Assembly: GCF_050337105.1 (NCBI RefSeq)
Contig: NZ_JAKJSQ010000006.1
Coordinates: forward strand, 1 to 64,000
Direction: 5' to 3'
Source: Aliivibrio_A kagoshimensis
GTDB lineage: Bacteria; Pseudomonadota; Gammaproteobacteria; Enterobacterales; Vibrionaceae
Length of the DNA: 64,000 nucleotides
The position numbers and the translations under genes are program-made. The notes under the pieces are model-generated. The model had not been told where the DNA came from. It saw only the letters and a list, made by a program, of their open reading frames with translations, and made no database searches. The first letter of the stretch is position 1. Each line of letters begins with the position of its first letter. This document shows, one piece after another, positions 46,987-54,868 of this stretch.

Positions 46987-47811
46987 TTAAGGCTGTTCAA
47001 AGGCTTGAGCATAGCCATCGATAGCCACTGTCTCGCCGTTTTTCACCGATTCATTAAAAATATCAGTGGCCTCTTTTAATCGGGGCAGTTCTGGATGAAT
47101 CACATGTAGCATATTGGCTTTAAAGAAGAGGTTTTTTACTCTCTTACCATCTTTGACTAACCGATATTCAATGTCAGTATCTTCCCCCACACTGGCAACT
47201 TCATATCGATTATTAAAACCATTCACTGAAAGAAGGTCGGCTTTGAACAGAGAGAAGTTGCAGCCTACGATGCTTTTATCTTTTCTGTTTAAAAAGCCCG
47301 AGAGTTTAGGATTAGTCACCCTTAATCCCTTCTCCACATTTTTTCCTTTGCCAAGTAGGTAGTGAAATAGAATGCTACCTAGATTATTGTAAAAGAACGT
47401 TTGCGGCGACCGTGATTGATGAAGTCTCTCTTTATACCTTTCAGCAAGATCGACGCGTCGGCCATTTAGAATCAATCCAGAGGCACTGTCATTAAGGTGA
47501 TCGGCGACAAAATGCTGCTGAGGAATACAGTCACCATCAATAAAAATGAGGTATTCACTTTCAGCTAAACTGACCGCTTTATTAAGGATTCGGTTTTTTC
47601 TAAAGCCCTGATCACGCTGCGAGATGTGCTTGATCGTTAATGGTGACGAACTGATTTTATCTGCTAGGTATTGTTGCGATTGTTCATTTGAACCATCATC
47701 AGCGATGATAACGTCAAACTGAGCATCTGCTTGCGATTCTAACGACGTAATAATGACATCGAGTGCTTTAATATTATTGTAAAAAGAGATGATTACAGAC
47801 GCTGAGAACAT
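46987..47811 (-). CDS. Family 2 glycosyltransferase
   Basis: Probable sugar transferase for lipopolysaccharide or another surface glycan. It has a GT-A fold: SVIISFYNNIKALD at the N-terminus, IIADDGSNEQSQQ (first aspartate pair), FIDGDCIP (DxD-like metal site), and a C-terminal region VGCNFSLFKADLLSVNGFNN ... GEDTDIEYRL. That C-terminal block resembles the galactosyltransferase-type ending. I start it at 47811 with AGGTC six bases upstream (274 residues). An open frame continuing to 47994 has a sequence that only shadows the upstream gene. Donor and acceptor cannot be told. Confidence 0.83.
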   Translation of the reverse strand: MFSASVIISFYNNIKALDVIITSLESQADAQFDVIIADDGSNEQSQQYLADKISSSPLTIKHISQRDQGFRKNRILNKAVSLAESEYLIFIDGDCIPQQHFVADHLNDSASGLILNGRRVDLAERYKERLHQSRSPQTFFYNNLGSILFHYLLGKGKNVEKGLRVTNPKLSGFLNRKDKSIVGCNFSLFKADLLSVNGFNNRYEVASVGEDTDIEYRLVKDGKRVKNLFFKANMLHVIHPELPRLKEATDIFNESVKNGETVAIDGYAQAFEQP

Positions 47812-47848
47812 GAATGACCTATAGTGTTCAATGTGAGTGAGTATTGAT

Positions 47849-49618
47849 TTAACGCTTCGCTTTTCTAAACGTATAGTTACCACGAACTTTGCGCCATAAA
47901 CCGAACACATCGGTTTTTGGGAAGATGGCAATTCGACGGATGGTAAAGGGATCTTGATGCATGGCGAGTGGACCTTGATTGGTCGCCACGGCAAATTGAT
48001 AACCTAACTCTTGAGCCAACCTTTTTGAGTCTTGATTATGATCACCAAATGGATACGCAAATGAGGTTAAAGGCTCATCGAGTAAGTTCTCTAATTGAAC
48101 CTTATTCTCTAGAATCTCAGCTCTTTGTTGTTCCGTTGAAAGTTGGTCTAATCGAGGGTGAGTCATGGTATGACCGGCAATCTCAACCAATCCCGAGCCG
48201 TGCATCAGCTTAATCTGCTCTGCTGACATTAACGGTACGGACTTTTCTGGATTGCTTGGAACCTCAACATCCCAGCGATTAAAGTTCTCACCAGTAACAC
48301 AATAGACCACCGCTTTAAAATCGTATTTTTTAAGCAGGGGTAACAGCAGTTCGTAGTTATCTTGGTAACCATCATCCACCGTAATAATAATATAGCGCTT
48401 ATCGGCGTCAAGGCGACGAATCAGGCCACTGTCTGTCAAATCTTTAAAGGTCAGAGTTTCAAACTTCATCTGTTTAAGTAATTTGAAGTGCTTTTCAAGC
48501 ATATCAACATGCATATAGGTGCCATGTACCCCTTTCTCGCTCTCATCTTTGATGAAACGGTGGTACATAATGATCGGCATCTCACGCTGAATTTTTTCCA
48601 CATAGATGGTTTGATAAGTCTGTTCTAACTGATCAACGATATTATTCAAATCATAGTTCTGACGAACTTGCTGGCTGACCTGTTGATCGCAATGGGGTTG
48701 TGACAGTCCTAATTCGGCTTGCTTGGCAATTAAAGAAAAATCAATATCGAGATCTTTGGGCCCGATATCACCAAAATTAGAGGCCATCGCGGCTGCAATA
48801 TTGTTTGCATCAACAATACCGATACAACTGGCTTCACCGATTGCCAATGTTGGCCTACCACATAGCAGAGACTCCATAGCGACTCGGCCCGCGCCAATCA
48901 CCAGATTCGACTGTGCCAACATCGCAGGGACATCATCGGTATAACCGGTGAAATTGACTGTTGATTGAAACGGCTTAAAACGTGCTTCAACTTTTGAACC
49001 GGTGACGACTTGAATCTGGTATTTGTTGCTATCCAGACACTCGTTAAGCAGACGATAACAGAGCTCGCCTTTTGGCCCGGTTAAGCGACCGATAATGGTG
49101 ATCACCGGTTTGTCGTTATTCGGTGCAGGCTGATGGGTAAATTGTGAGGCCTCAATACCGTTTCGACTGACGATCATGGAGTCGAGCGATACCCCCAAAT
49201 CGTTGTGCAGCTGATCTCGAATCGCTTCACAAACGGGCAGCGCCTTGTCACCCATAGCATGAAATTTTTTACGCGATGCATGCACAGGCTGACGGCCATG
49301 TACTGTGGTGACCATCGGCGTACCTGTGAGTTTACAGGCGAGATGACAGCTCCAACTTGATGCGCGAGAGTGGGCATGAACCAGCTGAATATTATGCTTT
49401 TTGATGAGGTAGATTAGGTAACCCACATGCCAAAAACGGCGTGGAATACTGCGTTTATTGAAGCGTAATTTGAAAAACGGACCTTGATGGGGTTTGGTCA
49501 GCGTATCTGAGACATAAAATACGTTATGGCCCCGTTGACTGAGCTCGTCACCTGCTGTCGTCGCGTAAACTTCTGCGCCGGTGACTTCCAGCTGAGACAG
49601 AGCCATCAAAATATTCAT
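47849..49618 (-). CDS. Family 4 glycosyltransferase fused to polysaccharide deacetylase
   Basis: Two-domain protein of 589 residues. Residues 1-360 form a GT-B, GT4-like glycosyltransferase: MNILMALSQLEVTGAEVYA, VHAHSRASSW, then GRLTGPKGELCYRLL, and GAGRVAMESLLCGRPTLAIGE as the nucleotide-sugar motif. Residues 370-589 form a NodB-type deacetylase: YHRF, TVDDGYQD with D415-D416, AGHTMTHPRL (HxxxH near 481-485) and FAYPFGDH. It lies upstream of the GT2 gene, 37 bp apart, so both are probably co-transcribed. The fusion suggests sequential transfer and N-deacetylation of one sugar in surface glycan synthesis; this is inference. Confidence 0.85.
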   Translation of the reverse strand: MNILMALSQLEVTGAEVYATTAGDELSQRGHNVFYVSDTLTKPHQGPFFKLRFNKRSIPRRFWHVGYLIYLIKKHNIQLVHAHSRASSWSCHLACKLTGTPMVTTVHGRQPVHASRKKFHAMGDKALPVCEAIRDQLHNDLGVSLDSMIVSRNGIEASQFTHQPAPNNDKPVITIIGRLTGPKGELCYRLLNECLDSNKYQIQVVTGSKVEARFKPFQSTVNFTGYTDDVPAMLAQSNLVIGAGRVAMESLLCGRPTLAIGEASCIGIVDANNIAAAMASNFGDIGPKDLDIDFSLIAKQAELGLSQPHCDQQVSQQVRQNYDLNNIVDQLEQTYQTIYVEKIQREMPIIMYHRFIKDESEKGVHGTYMHVDMLEKHFKLLKQMKFETLTFKDLTDSGLIRRLDADKRYIIITVDDGYQDNYELLLPLLKKYDFKAVVYCVTGENFNRWDVEVPSNPEKSVPLMSAEQIKLMHGSGLVEIAGHTMTHPRLDQLSTEQQRAEILENKVQLENLLDEPLTSFAYPFGDHNQDSKRLAQELGYQFAVATNQGPLAMHQDPFTIRRIAIFPKTDVFGLWRKVRGNYTFRKAKR

Positions 49619-49937
49619 CGGTTACCTTTTATTATGTTTTATAATTAATCGCATTACATCTCTTTCGTGACGCATAGGGGAAAAAGAGTCTCGTATGATG
49701 CTGTTGTCTGAGTGAAAATAGCAGTTTTGACATATTTTATCTAGTCAGCTTGATATTCAATGGATTCAGTTGGATATCATTGTATCTGAAAACTGAATCT
49801 TTAGTCTGTAATGGACATTATAGTGTCTTTCTTGTGTAAGTTTTTATAGGAATTATTCACTTCTGAACGATGTTTACTTAAGGTGGCGTTTGTTTAAGAT
49901 GAAGTAGCATTAAGATAAATTGGCGAGTAGATAAAGT
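49619..49937. other. Divergent intergenic region with an inverted repeat
   Basis: A 319-bp AT-rich stretch between the leftward fused glycosyltransferase gene and the rightward SEC-C gene, which should hold both promoters. GATTCAGTT at 49763-49771 and AACTGAATC at 49791-49799 form a perfect 9-bp inverted repeat with a 19-base gap. No T-run follows, so it is not a plain terminator. I see no gene here. Confidence 0.5.
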
Positions 49938-50942
49938 ATGAAACCAGGTCGAAATGAACTCTGTCCATGTGGCAGTGGTAAAAAGTACAAACGTTGCTGC
50001 ATGAGCAGTGCCTCTAAGCAGCAAACATTTATGTTGGATGATATTGAGCAAGTTGTCGCAATGAACCCTAACTTGTCATTAGAAGAGCTGAATATCGTAG
50101 CAGAGCAAAAAATGAAGGCTGCCAATGAACGACCTCATCCTGATTTTTGTGGTCTTTCGCCAACACAAATGAGTAACTGGTTATATGCGCATTTCAAAGA
50201 ATTGGAATGGGTCACGATAAGTACTCCAGACGATCTTAAGGCCAGTCCCGTGATGCGTTACCTAGTGTTAATATTCGATGAGGCGATGCAGAGCGATGGC
50301 TCATTTAAAGCCACTAGCAAAGGTAATTTACCGACAAAAATAGTTAAACAGGCCAGTGATTTATTGCCAGAGTTCGCGGTCTCTCAATTCGAACGACACA
50401 TCAGTATCAGTGAATACGCAGGAAGTAACGAAGATAAATTCAATGCATTGCATTACAGCCGGGTGCTGGCAGAGGTAGCAGGTATCATTTATCGGCGTAG
50501 TGGCCGCTACCACATAAAAAAAACAGCCCAAAAGCAGTACCTAACACATGGTATTCAAGCGTTCTTCATCCCTATGCTCGAAGCGGCAACCACTCAGTAC
50601 AATTGGGGCTACCTAGATGGATGGGAGCACGATGTTGATCTAAGGACTTTCTGGTTGTTTATGCTGTGGCGATTGCAAAGCCATGGCAATACTGAGCAGT
50701 TGATTGAAGAGGTGATGATCGCTTTCCCTGATTTGCTACTGGCATCCTCTACGGATGATAATCTCTCAACTGAAAGAGACTTAGGTGTGTTAATCGAATC
50801 CAGATTTGTTGAGCGGTTTTTACAGTTTTGGGGATTTATCACCTTAGACTCGAGAGGTTATTTAAACGGTGAGCCTGTGGCCAGAATAGTTCAGAGCCAG
50901 CCTTTGTTAAAGCAAACCTTTCAATTTACCATTAACTCATAA
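49938..50942 (+). CDS. SEC-C metal-binding motif protein of unknown function
   Basis: The N-terminus carries a clear SEC-C zinc motif, CPCGSGKKYKRCC, at about residues 9-21. This module occurs at the SecA C-terminus and in many nucleic-acid-associated or uncharacterised proteins. The remaining 310 residues are not recognised: mostly helical, several tryptophans, a basic patch YRRSGRYHIKKTAQKQY near 177-195, no TM or signal. The ribosome site is weak. It precedes the ATPase/DUF4276 pair on the same strand by 300 bp but need not belong to it. It could be a regulator or chaperone-like factor; I make no functional claim. Confidence 0.75.
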   Translation: MKPGRNELCPCGSGKKYKRCCMSSASKQQTFMLDDIEQVVAMNPNLSLEELNIVAEQKMKAANERPHPDFCGLSPTQMSNWLYAHFKELEWVTISTPDDLKASPVMRYLVLIFDEAMQSDGSFKATSKGNLPTKIVKQASDLLPEFAVSQFERHISISEYAGSNEDKFNALHYSRVLAEVAGIIYRRSGRYHIKKTAQKQYLTHGIQAFFIPMLEAATTQYNWGYLDGWEHDVDLRTFWLFMLWRLQSHGNTEQLIEEVMIAFPDLLLASSTDDNLSTERDLGVLIESRFVERFLQFWGFITLDSRGYLNGEPVARIVQSQPLLKQTFQFTINS

Positions 50943-51242
50943 AAAAGATCATCGGGATCGAATATCAATATTATCGATTAAGCTATGCTATATATTACGA
51001 TGATGATATGTATAAATTTAGCTAACTATTATACATATCAAAGTTAACGTATATAAATCACATGAAAAGCCCCCTATTATTCAGTGTGGTTTCAATCACC
51101 CAGCTATATCAATTGGTTGACTTAAAGAGGCGCTGAGAACTAATGCAATATCCCCTCCTTTATTGTAAAGTTACATCATTGAACCAGCAACATATGAAAT
51201 ATTCCTTGTCATGACTAAAAGGACACTTTCTAGAGGATAGCT
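50943..51242. other. AT-rich region upstream of the ATPase/DUF4276 module
   Basis: 300 bp without a gene. It contains a perfect inverted repeat at 51004-51040 and a possible promoter (TTGACT at 51117-51122, TAATGC at 51141-51146, 18-base spacer). A good ribosome site (GAGGA) lies just before the ATPase ATG. Base composition is visibly more AT-rich than the core genes on either side. Confidence 0.5.
51004..51040. repeat. 12-bp perfect inverted repeat
   Basis: TGATATGTATAA at 51004-51015 is matched by TTATACATATCA at 51029-51040, with a 13-base spacer. There is no T-run beyond the hairpin, so an operator or a recombination or insertion scar is more likely than a terminator. Confidence 0.65.
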
Positions 51243-52334
51243 ATGAAGCCAGTAACAGACAGCGGACATTTAAGTGAACTTAAAATTGATGGATACAAGT
51301 CAATAGGTCACTGCGATTTGAAAATGGGCTGCTTAAACGTGCTAATTGGTGCGAATGGTGCTGGTAAGTCTAACTTTATAAGTTTTTTCCGGCTAATTGC
51401 CACAATGCTTGACCATAACTTACAGTCATTGGTTGGGCGCTCTGGTGGGCCTGACGCTTTGTTACATTTTGGACGTAAGAAAACAGACCTTTTAAATGCA
51501 GAACTCTATTTTGGCAACAACGGTTTTAAGTTCTCATTAGAAGCAACTATGGATAATCGTCTGATGTTTCAGAAAGAAGCGTTATGGTGGAATCAAAGCG
51601 GTGATAAAGGGGCTTGTTCAGGACATTTTGAGTCTCAAGCTGATCAGCATCGATCAGGGATAGCTAACTATACGCTGCCTGTAATGAAAAATTGGCGTGT
51701 CTATCATTTTCATGATACGAGTGATAGTGCCAAAGTTAAACAAATCCATGCCCTCAATATTGACGACTATTTGCGAGAAGACGGCTCAAACTTAGCGGCA
51801 TTTTTGTATCGTTTAGAAAAGCATCACCAAAAGCAATATAGACGAATTGTACGAACTATACGAATGGTTGCTCCGTATTTTGGTGATTTTAAGCTAAGGC
51901 CTATTGTCGCAAATTCTGAAACAATCCAATTAGAATGGACGGAACAAGGGCATGATACGCCATTAAAAGCGAGTGCATTATCCGATGGTACTCTCCGGTT
52001 TATCTTATTGGCAACAGTGCTTCTACAACCAGAAGTGTTTATGCCTAGTGCCATCATTATTGATGAACCAGAGCTTGGATTACATCCCTATGCTATAAAT
52101 GTATTGGCTGACTTAATTAAGAGTGCCAGTAACGAGCATCAATTAATTATTTCCACTCAATCTGTCGAGTTGGTAAGTGAGTTCGATGCGGAAGATCTTA
52201 TTGTGGTAGATAAGCAGAGCGGTACTTCAACTTTTAAACGTTTGAATGAAGAAGACCTTAGTGGCTGGCTTGAAGAGTATAATCTAGGGGAGTTGTGGAA
52301 GAAAAATCTTCTAGGTGGGAGACCACAGCGATGA
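51243..52334 (+). CDS. ABC-type AAA ATPase (AAA_21-like) of a putative defence pair
   Basis: SMC/ABC-like ATPase of the type found in OLD, PARIS and Septu systems. It has Walker A GANGAGKS at 36-43, ABC-type signature ALSDGTLRF at about 245-253, Walker B AIIIDEPELGLHP with D274-E275, and a switch segment IISTQSVELVSEF where glutamine stands in place of histidine. Between about 60 and 235 lies a family-variable insert, with no Toprim or HNH domain, so the effector is probably the next gene. 363 residues. GAGGA precedes the ATG by six bases. Its stop overlaps the DUF4276 start in ATGA. The sequence is AT-rich compared with flanking core genes. Confidence 0.85.
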   Translation: MKPVTDSGHLSELKIDGYKSIGHCDLKMGCLNVLIGANGAGKSNFISFFRLIATMLDHNLQSLVGRSGGPDALLHFGRKKTDLLNAELYFGNNGFKFSLEATMDNRLMFQKEALWWNQSGDKGACSGHFESQADQHRSGIANYTLPVMKNWRVYHFHDTSDSAKVKQIHALNIDDYLREDGSNLAAFLYRLEKHHQKQYRRIVRTIRMVAPYFGDFKLRPIVANSETIQLEWTEQGHDTPLKASALSDGTLRFILLATVLLQPEVFMPSAIIIDEPELGLHPYAINVLADLIKSASNEHQLIISTQSVELVSEFDAEDLIVVDKQSGTSTFKRLNEEDLSGWLEEYNLGELWKKNLLGGRPQR

Positions 52335-52978
52335 TTCGAATAAATGTGTTCGTTGAAGGGCAAACAGAAGAAACTTTTGTGCGTGATGTTCTAGCGCCTT
52401 ATTTTGTTCCACAAGAAATCTACTTAAATCCGATACTGGTACTGACAAGTCCCGGCCATAAAGGGGGAATAGTCAATTATGATAAGGTTAGATATCAAGT
52501 AGTAAAGCTCTGTCAACATGACAGAACAGCTTACTTGACCACATTGATAGATTATTATGGATTACCAAATAACTTTCCTGCGTATGATGAACTGACACTA
52601 GCTCCTGCTTCTGAACGAGTGTTGCGGCTTGAAGAAGCTTTTTCTGATGATGTTAATGAAGAAAATTTTATAGCAAATTTCTTACTTCATGAATTTGAAG
52701 CATTGCTTTTCTGTGACCCTCAAAAGTTTGAGGATTGGATTGATGATCCAGAACCAGTGGATACCCTTCAAAACATAAAAGATTCCTTTGCTACACCGGA
52801 AGATATTAACAATAGCCGAGAAACTGCGCCTTCAAAACGTATTCTTTCTGCTGTGCCCCATTACAGAAAAACGCTTCATGGGCCATTGATTGCTGGTGAT
52901 ATAGGCATTGATGAGATGCGTAGGCAATGCCCTCACTTTAACTATTGGGTTGAAAAAATTGTCCGGTTAAATGAATAA
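52331..52978 (+). CDS. DUF4276 protein with Toprim-like N-terminus
   Basis: Partner of the upstream ATPase. The 215 residues begin IRINVFVEGQTEETFV; the VEGQTEE block with E9 and the later TTLIDYYG with D74 look like the glutamate and aspartate positions of a Toprim metal site. HEFEALLF at 120-127 and the C-terminal IGIDEMRRQCPHFNYW are family hallmarks of DUF4276. I start it at 52331, where ATG overlaps the ATPase stop and GGGAG lies upstream; an earlier in-frame ATG at 52295 is less likely. Function is unproven; nuclease or RNA-cleaving effector activity is inferred from the pairing and fold resemblance. Confidence 0.83.
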   Translation: MIRINVFVEGQTEETFVRDVLAPYFVPQEIYLNPILVLTSPGHKGGIVNYDKVRYQVVKLCQHDRTAYLTTLIDYYGLPNNFPAYDELTLAPASERVLRLEEAFSDDVNEENFIANFLLHEFEALLFCDPQKFEDWIDDPEPVDTLQNIKDSFATPEDINNSRETAPSKRILSAVPHYRKTLHGPLIAGDIGIDEMRRQCPHFNYWVEKIVRLNE

Positions 52979-53011
52979 ACGCAACTTATTATAACATTTA
53001 CCCAAGTAGAA

Positions 53012-53036
53012 AAAGAGGTTCAGAAAGAACCCCTTT
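53012..53036. terminator. Terminator between DUF4276 and yicC
   Basis: AAAGAGGTTC at 53012-53021 pairs with GAACCCCTTT at 53027-53036 (one mismatch) around a five-base loop. On the minus strand it is followed by a T-rich run, ending yicC. On the plus strand it may also stop the ATPase/DUF4276 transcript. Confidence 0.7.
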
Positions 53037-53076
53037 AAATTAGATGTTTAGGTTTAGTGTGAAGTGGCGTAAAGCA

Positions 53077-53940
53077 CTATTCTATATTCTGGATCTGCTC
53101 GCGCATCTGCTCAATTAACACCTTAAGTTCAACGCCGGACGCGGTGATATCAGTACTGATAGATTTCGATGCGAGCGTATTGGCTTCACGGTTAAACTCT
53201 TGCATCATGAAGTCCAGTTTACGACCACAAGCGCCGCCTTTCTTCAGGATGTTATACCCCTCTTTGACGTGGGAGTCTAAGCGGTCTAACTCTTCTGCTA
53301 CGTCCGATTTTTGAGCCAATAAGATTAACTCTTGTTCGACGCGTGAGCTATCCAGTTCGATTTTTGCATCTTCAAACTTGCTGATTAAACGATCGCGTTG
53401 CCACTGGATGATTTCAGGCATGCGAACACGCACTTTTTCCGCTTCTGTTGTGATGGCTATAAGACGTTGCTCAATCAGAGCGCGCATGTTTTCGCCTTCA
53501 CGAGCACGAGCAGCAATAAACTCATCTACGGCCAATTCAAAGTTCTCAAGCAGCTCTTTATTGATGGTATCAAAGTCTTGCTCTGGCGCTTCCATTACTC
53601 CAGGCCACTGCAGTACTTGAAAAGGACCAATATTACCTTCACCTGAGGTCTCTTTTACCCACTTAGCGGCATTGATGACCTGCTTGGCGAGATCTTCATT
53701 GATTTTTAGCTCAGATTTCGCTGATGTGTTTGACTCAAAACGTAGGTTACACTCCACTTTTCCACGAGCTAGACGCTTACGAAAACGCTCACGAAGCACA
53801 GGCTCTAAACCACGGAACTGCTCTGGCATGCGAAAGTAAGTCTCTAAATAACGCTGATTCACGGAACGAATTTCCCAAACAGCGGTGCCCCAGTCGCCTT
53901 TGACTTCGCGGCGGGCGTAAGCAGTCATGCTATAGATCAT
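53077..53940 (-). CDS. yicC: YicC family endoribonuclease
   Basis: Conserved YicC protein; the Escherichia coli member has been described as an endoribonuclease acting on small RNAs. It begins MIYSMTAYARREVKGDWG, includes SVNQRYLETYFRMPEQFR, and ends with the DUF1732 region (RLDSHVKEGYNILKKGGACGRKLDFMMQEFNREANT). The start at 53940 has AAGGA seven bases upstream and gives 287 residues, the standard length. It is divergent from rph. Confidence 0.95.
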   Translation of the reverse strand: MIYSMTAYARREVKGDWGTAVWEIRSVNQRYLETYFRMPEQFRGLEPVLRERFRKRLARGKVECNLRFESNTSAKSELKINEDLAKQVINAAKWVKETSGEGNIGPFQVLQWPGVMEAPEQDFDTINKELLENFELAVDEFIAARAREGENMRALIEQRLIAITTEAEKVRVRMPEIIQWQRDRLISKFEDAKIELDSSRVEQELILLAQKSDVAEELDRLDSHVKEGYNILKKGGACGRKLDFMMQEFNREANTLASKSISTDITASGVELKVLIEQMREQIQNIE

Positions 53941-54071
53941 TGTAGAATTCCTTAAAATTGGATTGAGCAAATTATACCTAGCATAAAGGGGTTCGTCAGT
54001 AATATTTCAGTGAATGATAATTTAGGCTATAATCTGCGCCAATTAATGAGAAGCTAATGAAAGGTAACCCA

Positions 54072-54788
54072 ATGCGTCCAAGTGGAAGAACCGCCGAGCA
54101 AGTCCGTCCAATCACTATTACCCGTAACTTTACTGCGCATGCAGAAGGGTCAGTACTGGTTGAGTTTGGAAATACCAAAGTTATCTGTACAGCAAGTGTC
54201 GAAGAGAATGTTCCTCGCTGGTTAAAAGGTAAAGGCAAAGGTTGGGTTACAGCTGAATATGGCATGCTTCCGCGTGCAACGCATACTCGTAATCGTCGTG
54301 AAGCCGCAAGTGGCAAGCAAGGCGGTCGTACTATGGAGATTCAACGACTGATCGCTCGTAGCCTTCGTGCTGCAGTTGATCTTGAAGCGCTGGGTGAGCA
54401 GATGATTACGGTTGATTGTGATGTAATCCAAGCGGATGGCGGAACCCGTACCGCTTCTATCACTGGTGCCAGTGTTGCGTTGGCTGACGCCATTAACCAC
54501 ATGATTGCTTCTGGTAAGCTAACGTCAAACCCAATGAAAGGGCACGTTGCTGCTGTTTCTGTGGGCATCTACAAAGGTGAAGCGGTTTGTGATCTTGAAT
54601 ATTTAGAAGATTCAGCAGCTGATACCGACATGAATGTGGTGATGATGGAAGATGGAAAAATGATTGAAGTGCAAGGCACGGCAGAAGAGGCGCCTTTCAG
54701 TCATCAAGAGCTGCTCGATATGTTAGCGCTGGCTCAAAAAGGCATTAACGATATTATAGAGATACAAAAAGCCTCACTGGTTGAATAG
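54072..54788 (+). CDS. rph: Ribonuclease PH
   Basis: Phosphorolytic 3'-exoribonuclease that trims tRNA precursors. The start at 54072 gives MRPSGRTAEQVRPITITRNFT; an upstream ATG at 54057 is in frame but AAAGGT is spaced for 54072. It has family segments GWVTAEYGMLPRATHTRNRRE, GGRTMEIQRLI and CDVIQADGGTRTASI. 238 residues, full length, so the frameshift known from some laboratory Escherichia coli is absent. It leads pyrE across an attenuator-like hairpin. Confidence 0.96.
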   Translation: MRPSGRTAEQVRPITITRNFTAHAEGSVLVEFGNTKVICTASVEENVPRWLKGKGKGWVTAEYGMLPRATHTRNRREAASGKQGGRTMEIQRLIARSLRAAVDLEALGEQMITVDCDVIQADGGTRTASITGASVALADAINHMIASGKLTSNPMKGHVAAVSVGIYKGEAVCDLEYLEDSAADTDMNVVMMEDGKMIEVQGTAEEAPFSHQELLDMLALAQKGINDIIEIQKASLVE

Positions 54789-54793
54789 TTTTT

Positions 54794-54822
54794 AACGGTT
54801 CCTATTGGAGCCGTTTTTTTTA
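54794..54822 (+). terminator. Intercistronic terminator, probable pyrE attenuator
   Basis: AACGGTTCC at 54794-54802 pairs with GGAGCCGTT at 54807-54815 (one G-U pair) and is followed by eight T residues. The stem starts only five bases after the rph stop, so a ribosome finishing rph would block it. This is the layout of the UTP-sensitive rph-pyrE attenuator of Escherichia coli. Confidence 0.85.
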
Positions 54823-54868
54823 AGCAAAAAATTGAGTTATTGATTACCGAACAATGAAAGGAAGAGAG

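Noticed and set aside
47812..47994. N-terminal extension of the family 2 glycosyltransferase
   Set aside because: The extra 61 residues overlap the upstream gene in another phase; a ribosome site fits the ATG at 47811.
49619..52980. Mobile element carrying the SEC-C/ATPase/DUF4276 genes
   Set aside because: No integrase, transposase, terminal repeats, target duplication or tRNA gene is visible at the edges. Horizontal transfer is possible but no element can be defined.
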